Program-made: the position numbers and the translations under genes
Shown here: positions 1-9,685 of the stretch, piece after piece
Layout: each line of letters begins with the position of its first letter
Numbering within the stretch: the first letter of the stretch is position 1
NCBI GenBank assembly: GCA_965243345.1
Contig: CBDEUR010000003.1
Location: forward strand, 310,001 to 374,000
Direction of reading: 5' to 3'
Origin: Bin52 sp965243345
GTDB lineage: Bacteria; Pseudomonadota; Alphaproteobacteria; Thalassobaculales; Thalassobaculaceae
DNA length: 64,000 nucleotides
Notes under the pieces: generated by a model
Database searches by the model: none
Told to the model about the DNA's origin: nothing
What the model saw: only the letters and a program-made list of their open reading frames with translations

Positions 1-1223
1 CGGGCGTCGCGTTCTCCCTCGTCCACGGGGAGAGGACGGCACTCAGGCTCGAAGCCGGGACCGGTGATCCGGAGACGATGCGCAAGGCTCGTCTCGCAGC
101 GGTCATGGGAGCGGAGTTCGCGGCAAACTCGGTCGTGGTGAACGACGAACGCGACGGTGTTCGGATAACCGGGCGCGCCGGGCTTCCCACCATCGGTCAC
201 AGGAACGCCTCGCGGCAGTACATGTTCGTCAACGGCCGCCCGGTCCGCGATGCCCTGCTCGGCGGAGCGGTGCGTGGCGCCTACTCCGACTTCATGTCGC
301 GGGACCGCTACCCGATGCTGGCGCTCTTCATCGAACTGCCCGGTGACAGGGTGGACGTGAACGTGCACCCGGCGAAGACCGAGGTCCGGTTCCGGGAGGC
401 GTCGCTGGTGCGCGGACTGATTGTCGGCTCGCTGAGGAAGGCACTGCAGGACGCCGGTCACCGCGCCTCCTCGACCGTGGCGGACGATGCGCTGGGCATG
501 ATGTCGCGCTCGCTCTCGCGCGGATCCTGGCAGTCGGGGCCGGGACGGGGGAACGCAACCGGCGCGGTTCCGGACCGCCTCGAGATGCGCGCACCGCCGG
601 CTGCGCCCGCACCCGCGGACGAGCCGGTCCCGGAGGACGTGGAGTATCCGCTCGGGGCTGCGCGCGCGCAGCTGCACGAGACCTACGTCATTTCCCAGAC
701 CGCTGACGGAATCGTGATCGTCGACCAGCACGCGGCACATGAGCGGCTGGTGTACGAACGCATGAAGGCCGAACTCGCCGGGTCCGGCGTCGAGCGCCAG
801 GTCCTGCTGCTGCCGGAAATCGTCGAGCTCGGGGAGGGAGCGGTCACGCGGCTCGTCGAGCGTCGCGACGAACTCGCCGGGCTCGGCCTGGTGCTGGAGG
901 GTTTCGGACCAGGGGCGGTCGTCATTCGCGAGATCCCCACGCTGCTCGGCCAGCCGGATATCGGTTCACTGGTGCGTGATGTCGCGGCCGAGCTCGAGGA
1001 AACCGGCACGGCGCTCGCACTGGAAGAGCGGCTCGCCCACATTTGCGGAACCATGGCCTGTCACGGCTCGGTCCGGGCCGGCCGCCGGCTCGCGGTCGAG
1101 GAGATGAACGCGCTGTTGCGGGACATGGAGAACACGCCGCATTCGGGCCAGTGCAACCACGGGCGCCCCACCTACGTGCACCTGAAGCTCGCCGAGATCG
1201 AGCGCCTGTTCGGTCGCAGGTAG
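1..1223 (+). CDS. mutL: DNA mismatch repair endonuclease MutL (5' truncated)
   Basis: C-terminal two thirds of MutL, the ATPase/matchmaker that couples MutS mismatch recognition to strand incision. The frame is open from base 3; the N-terminal ATP-binding part lies before the window. Visible are the end of the GHKL/transducer region (MFVNGRPVRD, then DVNVHPAKTEVRF around bases 222-390), a Pro/Ala-rich linker, and the dimerisation/endonuclease domain. The endonuclease motif DQHA(x2)E(x4)E is intact (DQHAAHERLVYE, near base 723), as are ACHGSVRAGR and QCNHGRPT. This is therefore the nicking type of MutL, as expected where MutH is absent. It ends in TAG; no partner gene is visible here. Confidence 0.95.
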   Translation, partial: GVAFSLVHGERTALRLEAGTGDPETMRKARLAAVMGAEFAANSVVVNDERDGVRITGRAGLPTIGHRNASRQYMFVNGRPVRDALLGGAVRGAYSDFMSRDRYPMLALFIELPGDRVDVNVHPAKTEVRFREASLVRGLIVGSLRKALQDAGHRASSTVADDALGMMSRSLSRGSWQSGPGRGNATGAVPDRLEMRAPPAAPAPADEPVPEDVEYPLGAARAQLHETYVISQTADGIVIVDQHAAHERLVYERMKAELAGSGVERQVLLLPEIVELGEGAVTRLVERRDELAGLGLVLEGFGPGAVVIREIPTLLGQPDIGSLVRDVAAELEETGTALALEERLAHICGTMACHGSVRAGRRLAVEEMNALLRDMENTPHSGQCNHGRPTYVHLKLAEIERLFGRR

Positions 1224-1363
1224 GTCCTTCCGGACTGCGAGGACGCGGAGCAGGTCCGGGTCGACAGCACGGGTTCGAAGGCCCGGCGTTCGGGTTTTCC
1301 CGGCCCTGTCCGGTCAACGCTTCCTCCCGCCTCCGGACACCCTATCCGCGTTCCCGACGGCCT

Positions 1364-1391
1364 CGCGCTCCCGGGCTCAGGCGGGAGCGCG
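1364..1391 (+). terminator. 10-bp perfect hairpin, possible mutL terminator
   Basis: CGCGCTCCCG (1364-1373) and its exact complement CGGGAGCGCG (1382-1391) flank an 8-base loop, about 140 bases after the mutL stop. No T-run follows, so if it ends transcription it is not a classical intrinsic terminator; it could be an RNA-stabilising structure. Confidence 0.4.
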
Positions 1392-1644
1392 GTCACTTCT
1401 GGAAGCGCACGGGAGCGGCGTCGTTCCCTTCACGGTGCCGACAGACCACCACGGTCGTGGACAACCCTGCACCGGTCCGGATGGCTCTGGCGATCCCGCA
1501 TGTGACCGGCAGGCTCTCATCGCCGCGGGTACCGGGTCACGAATTTTGTCTGTCACCCGACGAAGGCCGCCGGATGGCATGAACCGGAACGACCCATTCG
1601 CGCCCCGGAGCAACGCCCCGCACACTCGGGAGCAGTGCAGGAAT

Positions 1645-1676
1645 TTGACGAGGCCAGCAGGTCCGCATGCTAGAAC
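1645..1676 (+). promoter_or_regulatory. Weak sigma70-like promoter candidate before the aminotransferase gene
   Basis: TTGACG (1645-1650) matches five of six -35 bases. Downstream only poor -10 matches occur: TGCTAG at spacing 17, or TAGAAC at spacing 20. The position, about 90 bases before the start codon, is suitable, but the -10 is weak. Confidence 0.25.
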
Positions 1677-1765
1677 ACATGCATCGACATGACAGGCAGC
1701 ACGGCGGCCACCCGTTCCGGGCTTCCGGACTGTTCGGCCCCTGCTGCGTTCATCGGAGGTTCTCA

Positions 1766-3130
1766 ATGGAACTCCTCGGCAACTCCTGGTCGGCCCGTGA
1801 CGTCGCCAGCCTGATTCACCCCAATTCGAACCTGCGGGCTCACCGGTCCGTTGGCGCCAACATCATGGAACGTGGCACCGGCGTTCGCGTCTTCGACGAA
1901 GACGGCAAGGACTACATCGAATGCATGTCCGGCCTGTGGTGCGCCTCGCTCGGTTTTCGAAACGAACGGCTGGCGCGTGCAGCCTATGACCAGCTGATGA
2001 CGCTCGGCTACTATCACATCTACGGACACAGCTCGACCGAGCCCGCCATCGCGCTGAGCGAAAAGTTGCTGCAGATCTCCCCGGTGCCCATGTCCAGGGT
2101 GTTGTTCCAGTGCTCCGGAAGCGAGGCAAACGAGACCGCCATCAAGCTGTGCTGGTACCACCACCATGCCTCCGGCAATTCGCAACGACGCATGATAATC
2201 GGTCGCAAGGCCGGCTATCACGGCAGCACGACCGGCGCTGCGAGCCTGTCGTTCAAGTCGAATTCCCACACCGATTTCGGATTGCCCTACGAACCGTTCC
2301 GTCATGCCGAATGCCCGCACTACTATCGGTTCCACGAGGACGGTGAGACCGAGGACGAGTTCGCCACGCGCATGGTCGACGCGCTGGAAGCACTCATTCT
2401 GAAGGAAGGGCCCGAGAACATTGCCGCGTTCTTCGCGGAACCCATCATGGGTGCAGGCGGAGGGATAATGCCGCCGGCCGGCTACTTCGAGAAGGTCCAG
2501 ACCGTCCTGCGCCGCTATGGCATCCTGTTCGTGGCCGACGAAGTGATCTGTGGCTTCGGGCGCACCGGCAACTGGTGGGGCTCACAGACCTTCGATCTCC
2601 GGCCCGACATCATCACCTGCGCCAAGGCCCTTTCGGGGGGCATGTTGCCGATCTCCGCCGTCCTGGTGAATGACAGGATCTACAACAGCATGCTGAAACA
2701 GAGCGACAGGCTGGGCTCATTCGCCCACGGCTCGACTTTCGGCGGCATGCCGGCACCAGCGGCCGTCGCCCTGGAAGCGATTGCCATCATGGAAGAGGAC
2801 GACGTCGTGCAGCACGCCCGGAATGTCGGTGCATTCATGCTGCGCGAGCTCGAGCCGTTGAACGACCATCCGATGATCGACGACCTGCGTGGAACCGGAT
2901 TGATGATCAGCATGGAGATCGTCGCTGACAAGATGACCCGCGCCAACTTCCCGGAGGAGCGCAAGGTGGTCGCCCGGCTTGACCGTCACTGCCGTGCGAA
3001 CGGCCTGATTCTGAAACTCAGCAATGACCGTGCCGTGTTCACACCGCCCCTGATCATCACCGAAGAGGAAGCACAGGATGCGATCGGCCGGTTTCGGCGA
3101 GCCCTCGACGCGACCCTTGCAGAACTCTGA
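1766..3130 (+). CDS. Class III (omega-type) PLP aminotransferase
   Basis: 454-residue fold-type I aminotransferase of the class III family, which usually moves the amino group of an omega-amine or beta-amino acid to pyruvate or 2-oxoglutarate. Start chosen at ATG 1766 because CGGAGGT lies 5 bases upstream and the product then begins like family members. Visible motifs: substrate/cofactor region with FQCSGSEANETAIK, the PLP-ring Asp in DEVICGFGRTG, and the Schiff-base lysine K287 in CAKALSGGMLPIS. Length is normal. It is convergent with hyuA (36-base gap), so it is not in that operon, but the neighbourhood (TRAP uptake, hydantoinase genes, D-amino-acid dehydrogenase) suggests amine or amino-acid catabolism. 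Substrate cannot be read from sequence. Confidence 0.88.
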   Translation: MELLGNSWSARDVASLIHPNSNLRAHRSVGANIMERGTGVRVFDEDGKDYIECMSGLWCASLGFRNERLARAAYDQLMTLGYYHIYGHSSTEPAIALSEKLLQISPVPMSRVLFQCSGSEANETAIKLCWYHHHASGNSQRRMIIGRKAGYHGSTTGAASLSFKSNSHTDFGLPYEPFRHAECPHYYRFHEDGETEDEFATRMVDALEALILKEGPENIAAFFAEPIMGAGGGIMPPAGYFEKVQTVLRRYGILFVADEVICGFGRTGNWWGSQTFDLRPDIITCAKALSGGMLPISAVLVNDRIYNSMLKQSDRLGSFAHGSTFGGMPAPAAVALEAIAIMEEDDVVQHARNVGAFMLRELEPLNDHPMIDDLRGTGLMISMEIVADKMTRANFPEERKVVARLDRHCRANGLILKLSNDRAVFTPPLIITEEEAQDAIGRFRRALDATLAEL

Positions 3131-3166
3131 TTCCGGCGGGACCTGACGCAGACTCTCCTGGTCGCA

Positions 3167-5230
3167 TCACCGGTCCAGATCAATGATGTAGCTCCCGAAC
3201 CGTGACAGGCGGACGCGCGCGCCGGGATTGACCACGATGGTACTCAAGGGGTCCTCGATGAATACCGGCCCCTCGAATTCCTGCTCCAGGGGCAACCGCT
3301 CGCCCTGCAGGACCGGCACATCGACATGCGTGTCAAGCTCGCGGAGGAAGCTGCGCCGGGTCGCGATCGGGGTGGCGATCCGGCCGTCGGGTGTCAGCTC
3401 CGGGAAATCGACATCCTGGAGCTGCCCGATTGCCTGCACGTTCCACTCCGTGATCTCGACGGGATCCGTTTCGCTGCGGACCGCGTACCGGGTCTCGTGC
3501 AGGGAGTGAAAGGCCTCGACCAGGGAATCCAGCGCAGCCGCGTCGGCAATTCGCCTTTCCGGCAAGGTCAGGGTGAGTTGCCAGACCTGGCCCGCGTAGC
3601 GTGCTTCACAGGTGTGGACCAGACGCTGGTCCTGCTCGTCGATGTTCATGCGCTGGAGATAGGCGCGCGCATCCCGTTCCAGTAACGCCAGCAGCACATT
3701 GACGCGCTCGAAGTCGAACCGCTCGCTGGTGGCGAACAGGCTCTCGCCAAAATTGAAGCTGATGTTGCCGGTCAGGATGCCGAAGGCGCTCAGCACGCCG
3801 GTCATCGGCGGAACCAGCACCGTACCGATGCCAAGTTCGCGCGCGATTGCCACCGCATGCAGCCCGGCCGCCGATCCTCCGGCAACCATGATGTACTCGC
3901 GGGGATCGACGCCTCGCTTGACGGTCAGGTCTTCGATCGCAACGACCATGTTCTGTTCGCAGCCGACCCGGATCAGGGCCGAAGCCTCGCTCTCCGACAT
4001 GCCGAGGGGATCGCCTACGTGCCCCCTGATCGCGGCCCGGGCCAGATCACGCGACAGTGTCACACCACCGCCAGCCCCGAGGGATTCTCCCAGGCTGCCG
4101 GACACGAGATTGGCATCCGTGACGGTTGGCCTGACACCCCCCTTGCCATAGCAGGCGGGTCCGGGCGAAGCCCCTGCGCTTTCGGGACCGACATGCACGA
4201 AGCCGCCGCTGTCGACCCGGGCAATACTGCCGCCGCCGGCACCGATCGTGTGAACCTCGACCGACGGGACACCGAAGACATGTCCGGCAATCGTTCCTTC
4301 CCGATGCATGGGGATGCGGCCGTCGGTAACGATGCTGACGTCGAAGCTGGTGCCGCCCATGTCCGTGGTGATGACGTTGCCGCCGCCAATCGACTCGATG
4401 TCGGAGAAGCGGCGACCGGCCTCCGGGGCGGCCGACGGCCCGGAGAAGCAAAGGTAGACCGGCTTGTCCATGATTTCACGGGTCGACGTCTGGCCTCCGT
4501 TCGACGTGACGTAGGACAGTGTTCCCGTGAACCCGTGGGCGGCAAGGCGCCCCTCGAGACGTCGAATGCTCTCGATGACAACCGGCTTGAGCGACGCATC
4601 CAACGCCGTCGCCGATGTCCTTCGGTATTCGCGAACACAGGGATTGACCTTGTGGCTCAGACTGAACGGCATATCGGGCAGAGCCTGTTCGATCATCTCC
4701 CCGATCCGCCGTTCATGCTCGGCATTGGCAATCGACCACAAGAGCGATACCGCGATGGCCTCGGCACCCGCTTGCCGGCTGCTTTCGATGGCCTCGCTCA
4801 CGCTTTCTTCATCGAGCGGTTCGATCACGCGGCCGTCGTAGGCGATCCGTTCGGTCACCTCGAACGTCAGGGAGCGTGGAATGTAGGGCTTCGGGAATAT
4901 GGCCTTCATGTCGTAGCTGTCGGCTCTGCCACCTTCACGGATCAGGAGCGTTTCGCGAAAGCCGCGAGTGGTGATGAGCACCGTGCGCGCCGCCTTGTCC
5001 TCGAGAACAGCGTTGGTCGCAGTCGTGGTGCCGAAGCAAAACCGCTTCGTTCGAACAAGCAGTTCGGAAAGACCGCATGCGTGATCATCGGCGATCAGGC
5101 ACAGACCGTTCAGGACACCGTCGGTCAGGTCCGCCGGCGTGGTGAGCGACTTGTAGCCCCTGGGCTGACCGTCTTCACCGTGAACGACGAGGTCGGTGAA
5201 TGTGCCACCGACATCAACAGCGATGTGCAT
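3167..5230 (-). CDS. hyuA: Hydantoinase/oxoprolinase family protein, HyuA type (copy 1)
   Basis: 687-residue ATP-dependent subunit of the N-methylhydantoinase / 5-oxoprolinase / acetone carboxylase superfamily. The N-terminus MHIAVDVGGTFTDLVV carries the phosphate-binding DxGGTFTD signature, followed by the HyuA-N domain (to about 180) and the catalytic ASKHA-like domain with MGGTSFDVSI and GAGGGSIARVDSGG. Start ATG 5230 has GAGGAA upstream. It is the second gene of a tight pair: hyuB ends 12 bases upstream. Together such pairs open cyclic amides (hydantoins, lactams) at the cost of ATP. Substrate unknown; a second divergent pair lies at 50.8-54.6 kb. Confidence 0.9.
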   Translation of the reverse strand: MHIAVDVGGTFTDLVVHGEDGQPRGYKSLTTPADLTDGVLNGLCLIADDHACGLSELLVRTKRFCFGTTTATNAVLEDKAARTVLITTRGFRETLLIREGGRADSYDMKAIFPKPYIPRSLTFEVTERIAYDGRVIEPLDEESVSEAIESSRQAGAEAIAVSLLWSIANAEHERRIGEMIEQALPDMPFSLSHKVNPCVREYRRTSATALDASLKPVVIESIRRLEGRLAAHGFTGTLSYVTSNGGQTSTREIMDKPVYLCFSGPSAAPEAGRRFSDIESIGGGNVITTDMGGTSFDVSIVTDGRIPMHREGTIAGHVFGVPSVEVHTIGAGGGSIARVDSGGFVHVGPESAGASPGPACYGKGGVRPTVTDANLVSGSLGESLGAGGGVTLSRDLARAAIRGHVGDPLGMSESEASALIRVGCEQNMVVAIEDLTVKRGVDPREYIMVAGGSAAGLHAVAIARELGIGTVLVPPMTGVLSAFGILTGNISFNFGESLFATSERFDFERVNVLLALLERDARAYLQRMNIDEQDQRLVHTCEARYAGQVWQLTLTLPERRIADAAALDSLVEAFHSLHETRYAVRSETDPVEITEWNVQAIGQLQDVDFPELTPDGRIATPIATRRSFLRELDTHVDVPVLQGERLPLEQEFEGPVFIEDPLSTIVVNPGARVRLSRFGSYIIDLDR

Positions 5231-5242
5231 GGGCGCCGTTCC

Positions 5243-7033
5243 TCATCGGTCCGGTTGCACGCGGGCATGATCGTCTGGCCCGTCAGGCGCCACTCCGTAG
5301 TGTTCCTGCGCAAAGGCCGCCGAGATCCACCCCTCGCGGAGATCGTGCCTGACGCGCTCCGGATCGCGCTTCTCCGGTGCGCCGTAACCGCCACCCCCGC
5401 TGCTGTACGACAGCAGTCTCTCGCCGGGATTCAGCGTGACGTCGACCGAAACACCAAGGTCGACCGTGTTGCGGCTCTCGTCCTCCTTCAGGACCATGGT
5501 TCCGACTGCCGGCCTGCCGCCGGCGACACCCGGCGGCGGATGCTGTTTGCCGGCCGCGTTGATGGTGAAGCGAACCGGCGTCCGATCGATCCGGAACACG
5601 ACCTCCGAGCCGGGGCCGCCCTGCCATTCGCCGGCCCCGCCGGAGTCCACGCGCAGGGCCAGCCTTTCAACGAGCAACGGTTGCTGCTGCTCGACGATCT
5701 CGACGCTCGACTGCCACAACATGCCCTGCGAGCTGCCGGTGCCATAGGTTACCCAGCCGTCCGCCCCCGACACCGCTGGTCCACTCCAGTGTCCGATCAG
5801 GATCTGGTTGACGAACTCCCGGCCGCCGCGGGCGGGGTCGATCCCGCTCACGACCGGGCACGACCCTGGCAAACCGATTCCGGCATAGGCCGATCCCATT
5901 CCCTCCCGGTACTCCGCGAACAGGGCGTGGATGTGGGACGCGAAGGCACTGCACAGGTTGGTGGTTGCCGCGGAGGTCGCGGTCGGGTGCACGGGCCGCC
6001 CGATGACGGCACCGTCGCGCATCTTGACGTTGATCCGGCGAAAGGCGCCCGCACTTCGCGGAATGTCCGGTCCCAGGGCATTGAGTATACCTATGCGCGA
6101 GCAGGCGAGCGTGGTGGCCTCGGTAAGATTGATGCCCAAGGGTACATTGTCGACGTTGTCGGTCAGGTCGAGTTCGATCATGGCTGCGTCCGGGTCGACG
6201 GTCAGGGTCGCGGTAACCGGGATGCCGTCGGGGTATTCCTCCAGTTCGGAGTCGTACTGCATCGTGCGCGTGACGCTGCCCTTCCCGAGCTTGCGGATCG
6301 CGTTGATGGCCATGCGCTCGGCATAGGCCTGAAACTCGTCGACGAAGGCCTCGATGACGTCGTCGCCGTATTTCTCGCACAGTTCGATGAGGCGCCGCTC
6401 GCCGGTTCGCACCGCAGCGAGACACGCCAGGTAGTCACCATAGAACTGATGCGGCGAACGGATGTTCGCCCGGCAGATGTCGATGACCGCCGGGTCGTCC
6501 CGGTAATCGGTCTGGATGCGCACGCACGGAAGGATCAGACCCTCCTGGTAGACATCGGCGGAGTTCGGCCCGTAGGTGGTCGGCGTCGGGAACCCCATGT
6601 CTGCAAAATGCGCACGGCCGATCGTGTAGAAGGCCAGCCTTCCCCGGACGAAGACCGGCGCGCACAGGGTGAAGTCGGCGCAGTGGGTGTTGCCGTGATA
6701 GCCACTGTTGTTGACGAAGCAGTCGCCGGGGGCCACGGAATTGCCGAACCTGTCGGCGACCGCCTGCGGAATGAGTTCGATGGCACCCACATGAACCGGC
6801 AGTCCGACGGCCACGCTGACCGACTGGAACCGTGCGTCGGTAATGCTGCACGAGAAATCCATCGCCGTGTTCAGCACGCCCGACCGTCCTGACTTGAACA
6901 GCGCGTTCACCATCTCGCGGATGATGGCTTCAAACCGACGCAGCAGGATGGACATGGTGAAGTGGTCGATGGACGGCTGGCGACTCTCGGAACAACTCGG
7001 GATGGCACCTGGCATGTCCGTGCTCCTGTTCAT
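5243..7033 (-). CDS. hyuB: Hydantoinase/oxoprolinase family protein, HyuB type (copy 1)
   Basis: 596-residue HyuB partner of the downstream HyuA. Conserved family stretches are NNSGYHGNTHCADFTL and RAHFADMG (the usual text is NDPYRGGTHLPD and RAHHADIG), with the Gly-rich C-terminus SSGGGGYGAPEKRDPE typical of the family. Start ATG 7033 is preceded by AAGGGA at about 7 bases; an internal Met 6 codons later is possible. In this copy the canonical Asp-Pro of the first motif is Asn-Ser, a small departure also seen by comparison with copy 2 in this window. First gene of a two-gene operon; the 650-base region upstream should hold its promoter. Confidence 0.9.
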   Translation of the reverse strand: MNRSTDMPGAIPSCSESRQPSIDHFTMSILLRRFEAIIREMVNALFKSGRSGVLNTAMDFSCSITDARFQSVSVAVGLPVHVGAIELIPQAVADRFGNSVAPGDCFVNNSGYHGNTHCADFTLCAPVFVRGRLAFYTIGRAHFADMGFPTPTTYGPNSADVYQEGLILPCVRIQTDYRDDPAVIDICRANIRSPHQFYGDYLACLAAVRTGERRLIELCEKYGDDVIEAFVDEFQAYAERMAINAIRKLGKGSVTRTMQYDSELEEYPDGIPVTATLTVDPDAAMIELDLTDNVDNVPLGINLTEATTLACSRIGILNALGPDIPRSAGAFRRINVKMRDGAVIGRPVHPTATSAATTNLCSAFASHIHALFAEYREGMGSAYAGIGLPGSCPVVSGIDPARGGREFVNQILIGHWSGPAVSGADGWVTYGTGSSQGMLWQSSVEIVEQQQPLLVERLALRVDSGGAGEWQGGPGSEVVFRIDRTPVRFTINAAGKQHPPPGVAGGRPAVGTMVLKEDESRNTVDLGVSVDVTLNPGERLLSYSSGGGGYGAPEKRDPERVRHDLREGWISAAFAQEHYGVAPDGPDDHARVQPDR

Positions 7034-7680
7034 CGGTGTCCCTTCATGTGGCCCCGGAACCTTCGCAGGTCAGGCGAAGATCATCCAGTTTGAGCAACTC
7101 CGCGGATTCCCGATACGGTTCCTGCGGGCCCCGGTGATCTTCCGGTGACCGATGAGCCGGTCCTCCAAGCCCCCGTAAAGGGCTCGGAAGCGGTCCGCGT
7201 GTACTGCTCGGTGGCGAACCGGAGTGACGGGATCTTCTCCGCCGGCGACGCTCGTCGCAAGTCAGTACCGGTCACCGAGCGGGTACAGCGACCGCTGGTC
7301 AGGCACTGGCCGGCATCACGCGTCCTGTTCATGGCCTCCGCAACCCTGGGAACCCTGCCGGCTGGCCGGGGCCTGCCTCATTGATGCGTTCTGCTCCCGG
7401 CCGATGGGCCAACCCCCTCGAAACTGCATCCGGGGAGGCCGGTATTCCGGTTCTCGTCGGGGGGTGAGCTCGGCGAGGCTGCGTTCTCGCGAGGCCATTG
7501 CGGATCCTGCCGAACTCCGCGCGGCGAGCGGATGGAAGGGAGCCTGATGCAGGCGTTGCGACTCCATCGGGCATGCGCTCGTCGAACGCGCCGTTCCTGT
7601 GGGCTGTCCCGTCGAGAATCCCGAAACCCGGTGGAACCGGCTGACGCGAGGAATCAAGGAAGCAGCACCCCGATCGTCGA
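7034..7680. other. Intergenic region between dctM and hyuB, no gene recognised
   Basis: About 650 bases separating two minus-strand operons. None of the open frames on either strand gives a recognisable protein. A small stem AGCCC/GGGCT with a 7-base loop (7168-7184) is the only structure I noticed. It must contain the promoter for hyuB-hyuA and possibly the end of the TRAP transcript. Confidence 0.6.
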
Positions 7681-8970
7681 TCAGCTGAACAGAAGCTCCG
7701 GCAGCCAGAGGGCAACGGATGGCACGAACGTCGTGATCATCAGCGTCGGCAGCCAGGCGAAGAAGATCATGATGAGCACCGGTTTCATCATCCGGTTGAC
7801 CGGCGCCCCGGTGACCCTGGAGCCGAGATAGAGGAGCGGCGCGGTCGGCGGGGTGATGTTCGCCATGCCGAGATTGACGCCGAGCACGGCGGCGAAGTGG
7901 ATCGGCTCCATCCCCACGCTGGTCACGATGGGAAGCAGCAGGGGTGCGGAGAGCAGGAGCCCGCTGATGTCGTCCATCACCATGCCGATGAGGATCATGA
8001 CGAGGTTCACCATCAGCAGGATGACGACGGGGTTGTCCGAGACGGCGAAGACCAGCGCCTTTGCGAGGCCCGGTATGTCTTCGAAGATCAGGAACCGGCT
8101 GACGATGAGCACCATGAAGACCATCACCATCACGACGCCGATGGTGACGGACGCCTCGCGGATTCCCTGCCAGAAGTTATGCCGGGTGAGTCCCTTGTAG
8201 ACGAAGAAACCGACGGGAATGGCGTAGATGACTGCCACCCCGGCTGCTTCGGTCGGGGTCATGACCCCGCCGTAGATGCCGCCGAGAATGAACGCCGGCA
8301 TGAGGAGCGCCGGGAACGCGCGCCACGACCGCACGCCGAGTTCGCGTCCGAAGCGCTGCGGCCTGTCGGCGAGCCTGAGATCCGGGACGTTGCGCACGAG
8401 GAAGAAGTTCACGATGCACAGGAGCACCACCAGGATGAGGCCCGGCACCACGGTGGAGAGAAAGCACTTGAGCACCGACTGCTGGGTGACCCAGGCGTAG
8501 AGGATCTGCGAAGCGCTCGGCGGAATGAGGAGGCCCAGCGGACACGCGCTCACGATCAGCGCGGCGGCTGTGCCCTCGGGATAGTTCGCGCGCCGCAGGT
8601 GCGGCATCATGATCGAGCCGATGCAGGTCAGCGTCGCCGCGGCGCTGCCGGAGATGGAGCCGAAGACCGCGCAGGCGACCACGGCTGCCGCGCTCAGTCC
8701 GCCGCGCAGCCGCCCGACCATCAACTGGATCAGGTCAACGAGCGGCGCCGCGATCCTTCCCCGTTCCATGATGCTGCCCGCGAGAATGAAAAGCGGGATG
8801 GCGAGCAGGATCACGGTGTTCAGCTTCCAGTGCCCGGCCGGAAGGAAGCCCGAGATGTCGTGTTCACCGAAGATGGCAATGAGAATGAGGACCGCGCCAA
8901 ACGCCATCGGGACCGACACGCCGATGACCAGCAGCAGGCAGAGCAGCACCAGGCACGAGAGGATCAGCAT
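7681..8970 (-). CDS. dctM: TRAP transporter large permease, DctM family
   Basis: Large membrane subunit of a tripartite ATP-independent periplasmic (TRAP) transporter, using an ion gradient to import an organic acid or related solute. Start set at ATG 8970 (MLILSCLVLL...), one base after the dctQ stop; a longer frame exists upstream but overlaps dctQ. About 429 residues, almost wholly hydrophobic with a dozen or so membrane segments, and the DctM text GSISGSAAATLTCIGSIMMP near residue 90-110 plus NLGMANITPPTAPLLY near the C-terminus. Third gene of the operon dctP-dctQ-dctM. Substrate is set by DctP and is not readable. Confidence 0.93.
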   Translation of the reverse strand: MLILSCLVLLCLLLVIGVSVPMAFGAVLILIAIFGEHDISGFLPAGHWKLNTVILLAIPLFILAGSIMERGRIAAPLVDLIQLMVGRLRGGLSAAAVVACAVFGSISGSAAATLTCIGSIMMPHLRRANYPEGTAAALIVSACPLGLLIPPSASQILYAWVTQQSVLKCFLSTVVPGLILVVLLCIVNFFLVRNVPDLRLADRPQRFGRELGVRSWRAFPALLMPAFILGGIYGGVMTPTEAAGVAVIYAIPVGFFVYKGLTRHNFWQGIREASVTIGVVMVMVFMVLIVSRFLIFEDIPGLAKALVFAVSDNPVVILLMVNLVMILIGMVMDDISGLLLSAPLLLPIVTSVGMEPIHFAAVLGVNLGMANITPPTAPLLYLGSRVTGAPVNRMMKPVLIMIFFAWLPTLMITTFVPSVALWLPELLFS

Positions 8971-8971
8971 C

Positions 8972-9556
8972 TCAATCGTCCCGCGCCGGGAGGCCGGTGG
9001 TGTCCCCGTCTCCCGCATCCGCGGCGGCGGTCTCGGGTACGCGGCGCAGCCTGAAGAGCACGTAGAGACGAAGCCCGCTGTAGAACGACATCAGTCCGAA
9101 GCCGAATATCAGCGCGAGCCGGGGGACGAGGAATGGAATCTTCAGCGCGATCGTGGCCTGCCAGTAGGGGTAGGACGCGATCTCGTCGCGGATGGCGAGC
9201 ACTGCCCAGTAGAGCGCTGCGAGGCTTACGAGCAGTTCTATCGCACAGACGAGGACCGCGCGCATCCAGCGAAGCCGCTCGTCGTCGGTCAGGTAGCTCA
9301 GCAGGTCGGCGCTGACATGGCTGTTCTCGTAGGTGCCGATGGCGCTCGCCATGAAGTAGAGCCAGAAGCAGATGATGAGCAGCCACTCCTCATAGGCGAA
9401 GAGGTCTGCCCCGAACCCGTATCGCAGGATGACAACGCAGAAGAACGTGGCCGCCATGATGAGGCTCGCCGCGCAGACGAAGACGCCCTTGACGGTGAGC
9501 ATCAGGCGCACCGGCCCTCGAACCGCCGCCGGGACGTGCTCGATGATCTGGGTCAT
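8972..9556 (-). CDS. dctQ: TRAP transporter small permease, DctQ family
   Basis: 194-residue four-helix membrane protein. Hydrophobic segments lie near residues 28-50, 60-80, 100-122 and 138-160. The text VILRYGFGADLFAYEEWLL is the usual DctQ signature between helices 1 and 2. Start ATG 9556. It lies between dctP (128-base gap, holding a hairpin) and dctM (one-base gap, probably translationally coupled). Needed with DctM for transport. Confidence 0.9.
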   Translation of the reverse strand: MTQIIEHVPAAVRGPVRLMLTVKGVFVCAASLIMAATFFCVVILRYGFGADLFAYEEWLLIICFWLYFMASAIGTYENSHVSADLLSYLTDDERLRWMRAVLVCAIELLVSLAALYWAVLAIRDEIASYPYWQATIALKIPFLVPRLALIFGFGLMSFYSGLRLYVLFRLRRVPETAAADAGDGDTTGLPARDD

Positions 9557-9597
9557 GGGCCTACCGAAGCGGCTGGCGGAGCGATACGCATGACCGG

Positions 9598-9621
9598 GCG
9601 AGGCAGAAAGGCTGGCCTCGC
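9598..9621 (-). promoter_or_regulatory. Hairpin between dctP and dctQ
   Basis: GCGAGGC (9598-9604) pairs perfectly with GCCTCGC (9615-9621) around a 10-base loop in the dctP-dctQ gap. In binding-protein transport operons such stems often protect the upstream mRNA or partly stop transcription so that more binding protein is made. That role is inferred only from position. Confidence 0.35.
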
Positions 9622-9685
9622 TCGTCCGTCGGGGAGGACGGAGAAGGCGCCGAGCGGCGCGATCCCCGCCAGCTCCGGGAACCGG

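Larger units (their letters stand above)
1224..1765. other. Intergenic region after mutL, no gene recognised
   Basis: About 540 bases between mutL and the aminotransferase gene. Open frames exist on both strands but their translations are Arg/Pro/Ser-rich and resemble no family I know, as expected of chance frames in GC-rich DNA. It holds a strong hairpin (1364-1391), a weak promoter-like pair (1645-1676) and the ribosome binding site CGGAGGT (1754-1760) of the next gene. Confidence 0.6.

Noticed and set aside
1261..1290. GGGTTCGAAGGCCC, reminiscent of a tRNA T-arm
   Set aside because: The flanking bases do not form a 5-bp T-stem and no acceptor or anticodon stem fits around it.
3857..6892. 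1011-codon open frame on the plus strand opposite hyuB-hyuA
   Set aside because: It is antisense to two well-supported genes; the translation is Arg/Asp/Gly-rich with no family features, the usual shadow of GC-rich coding DNA.
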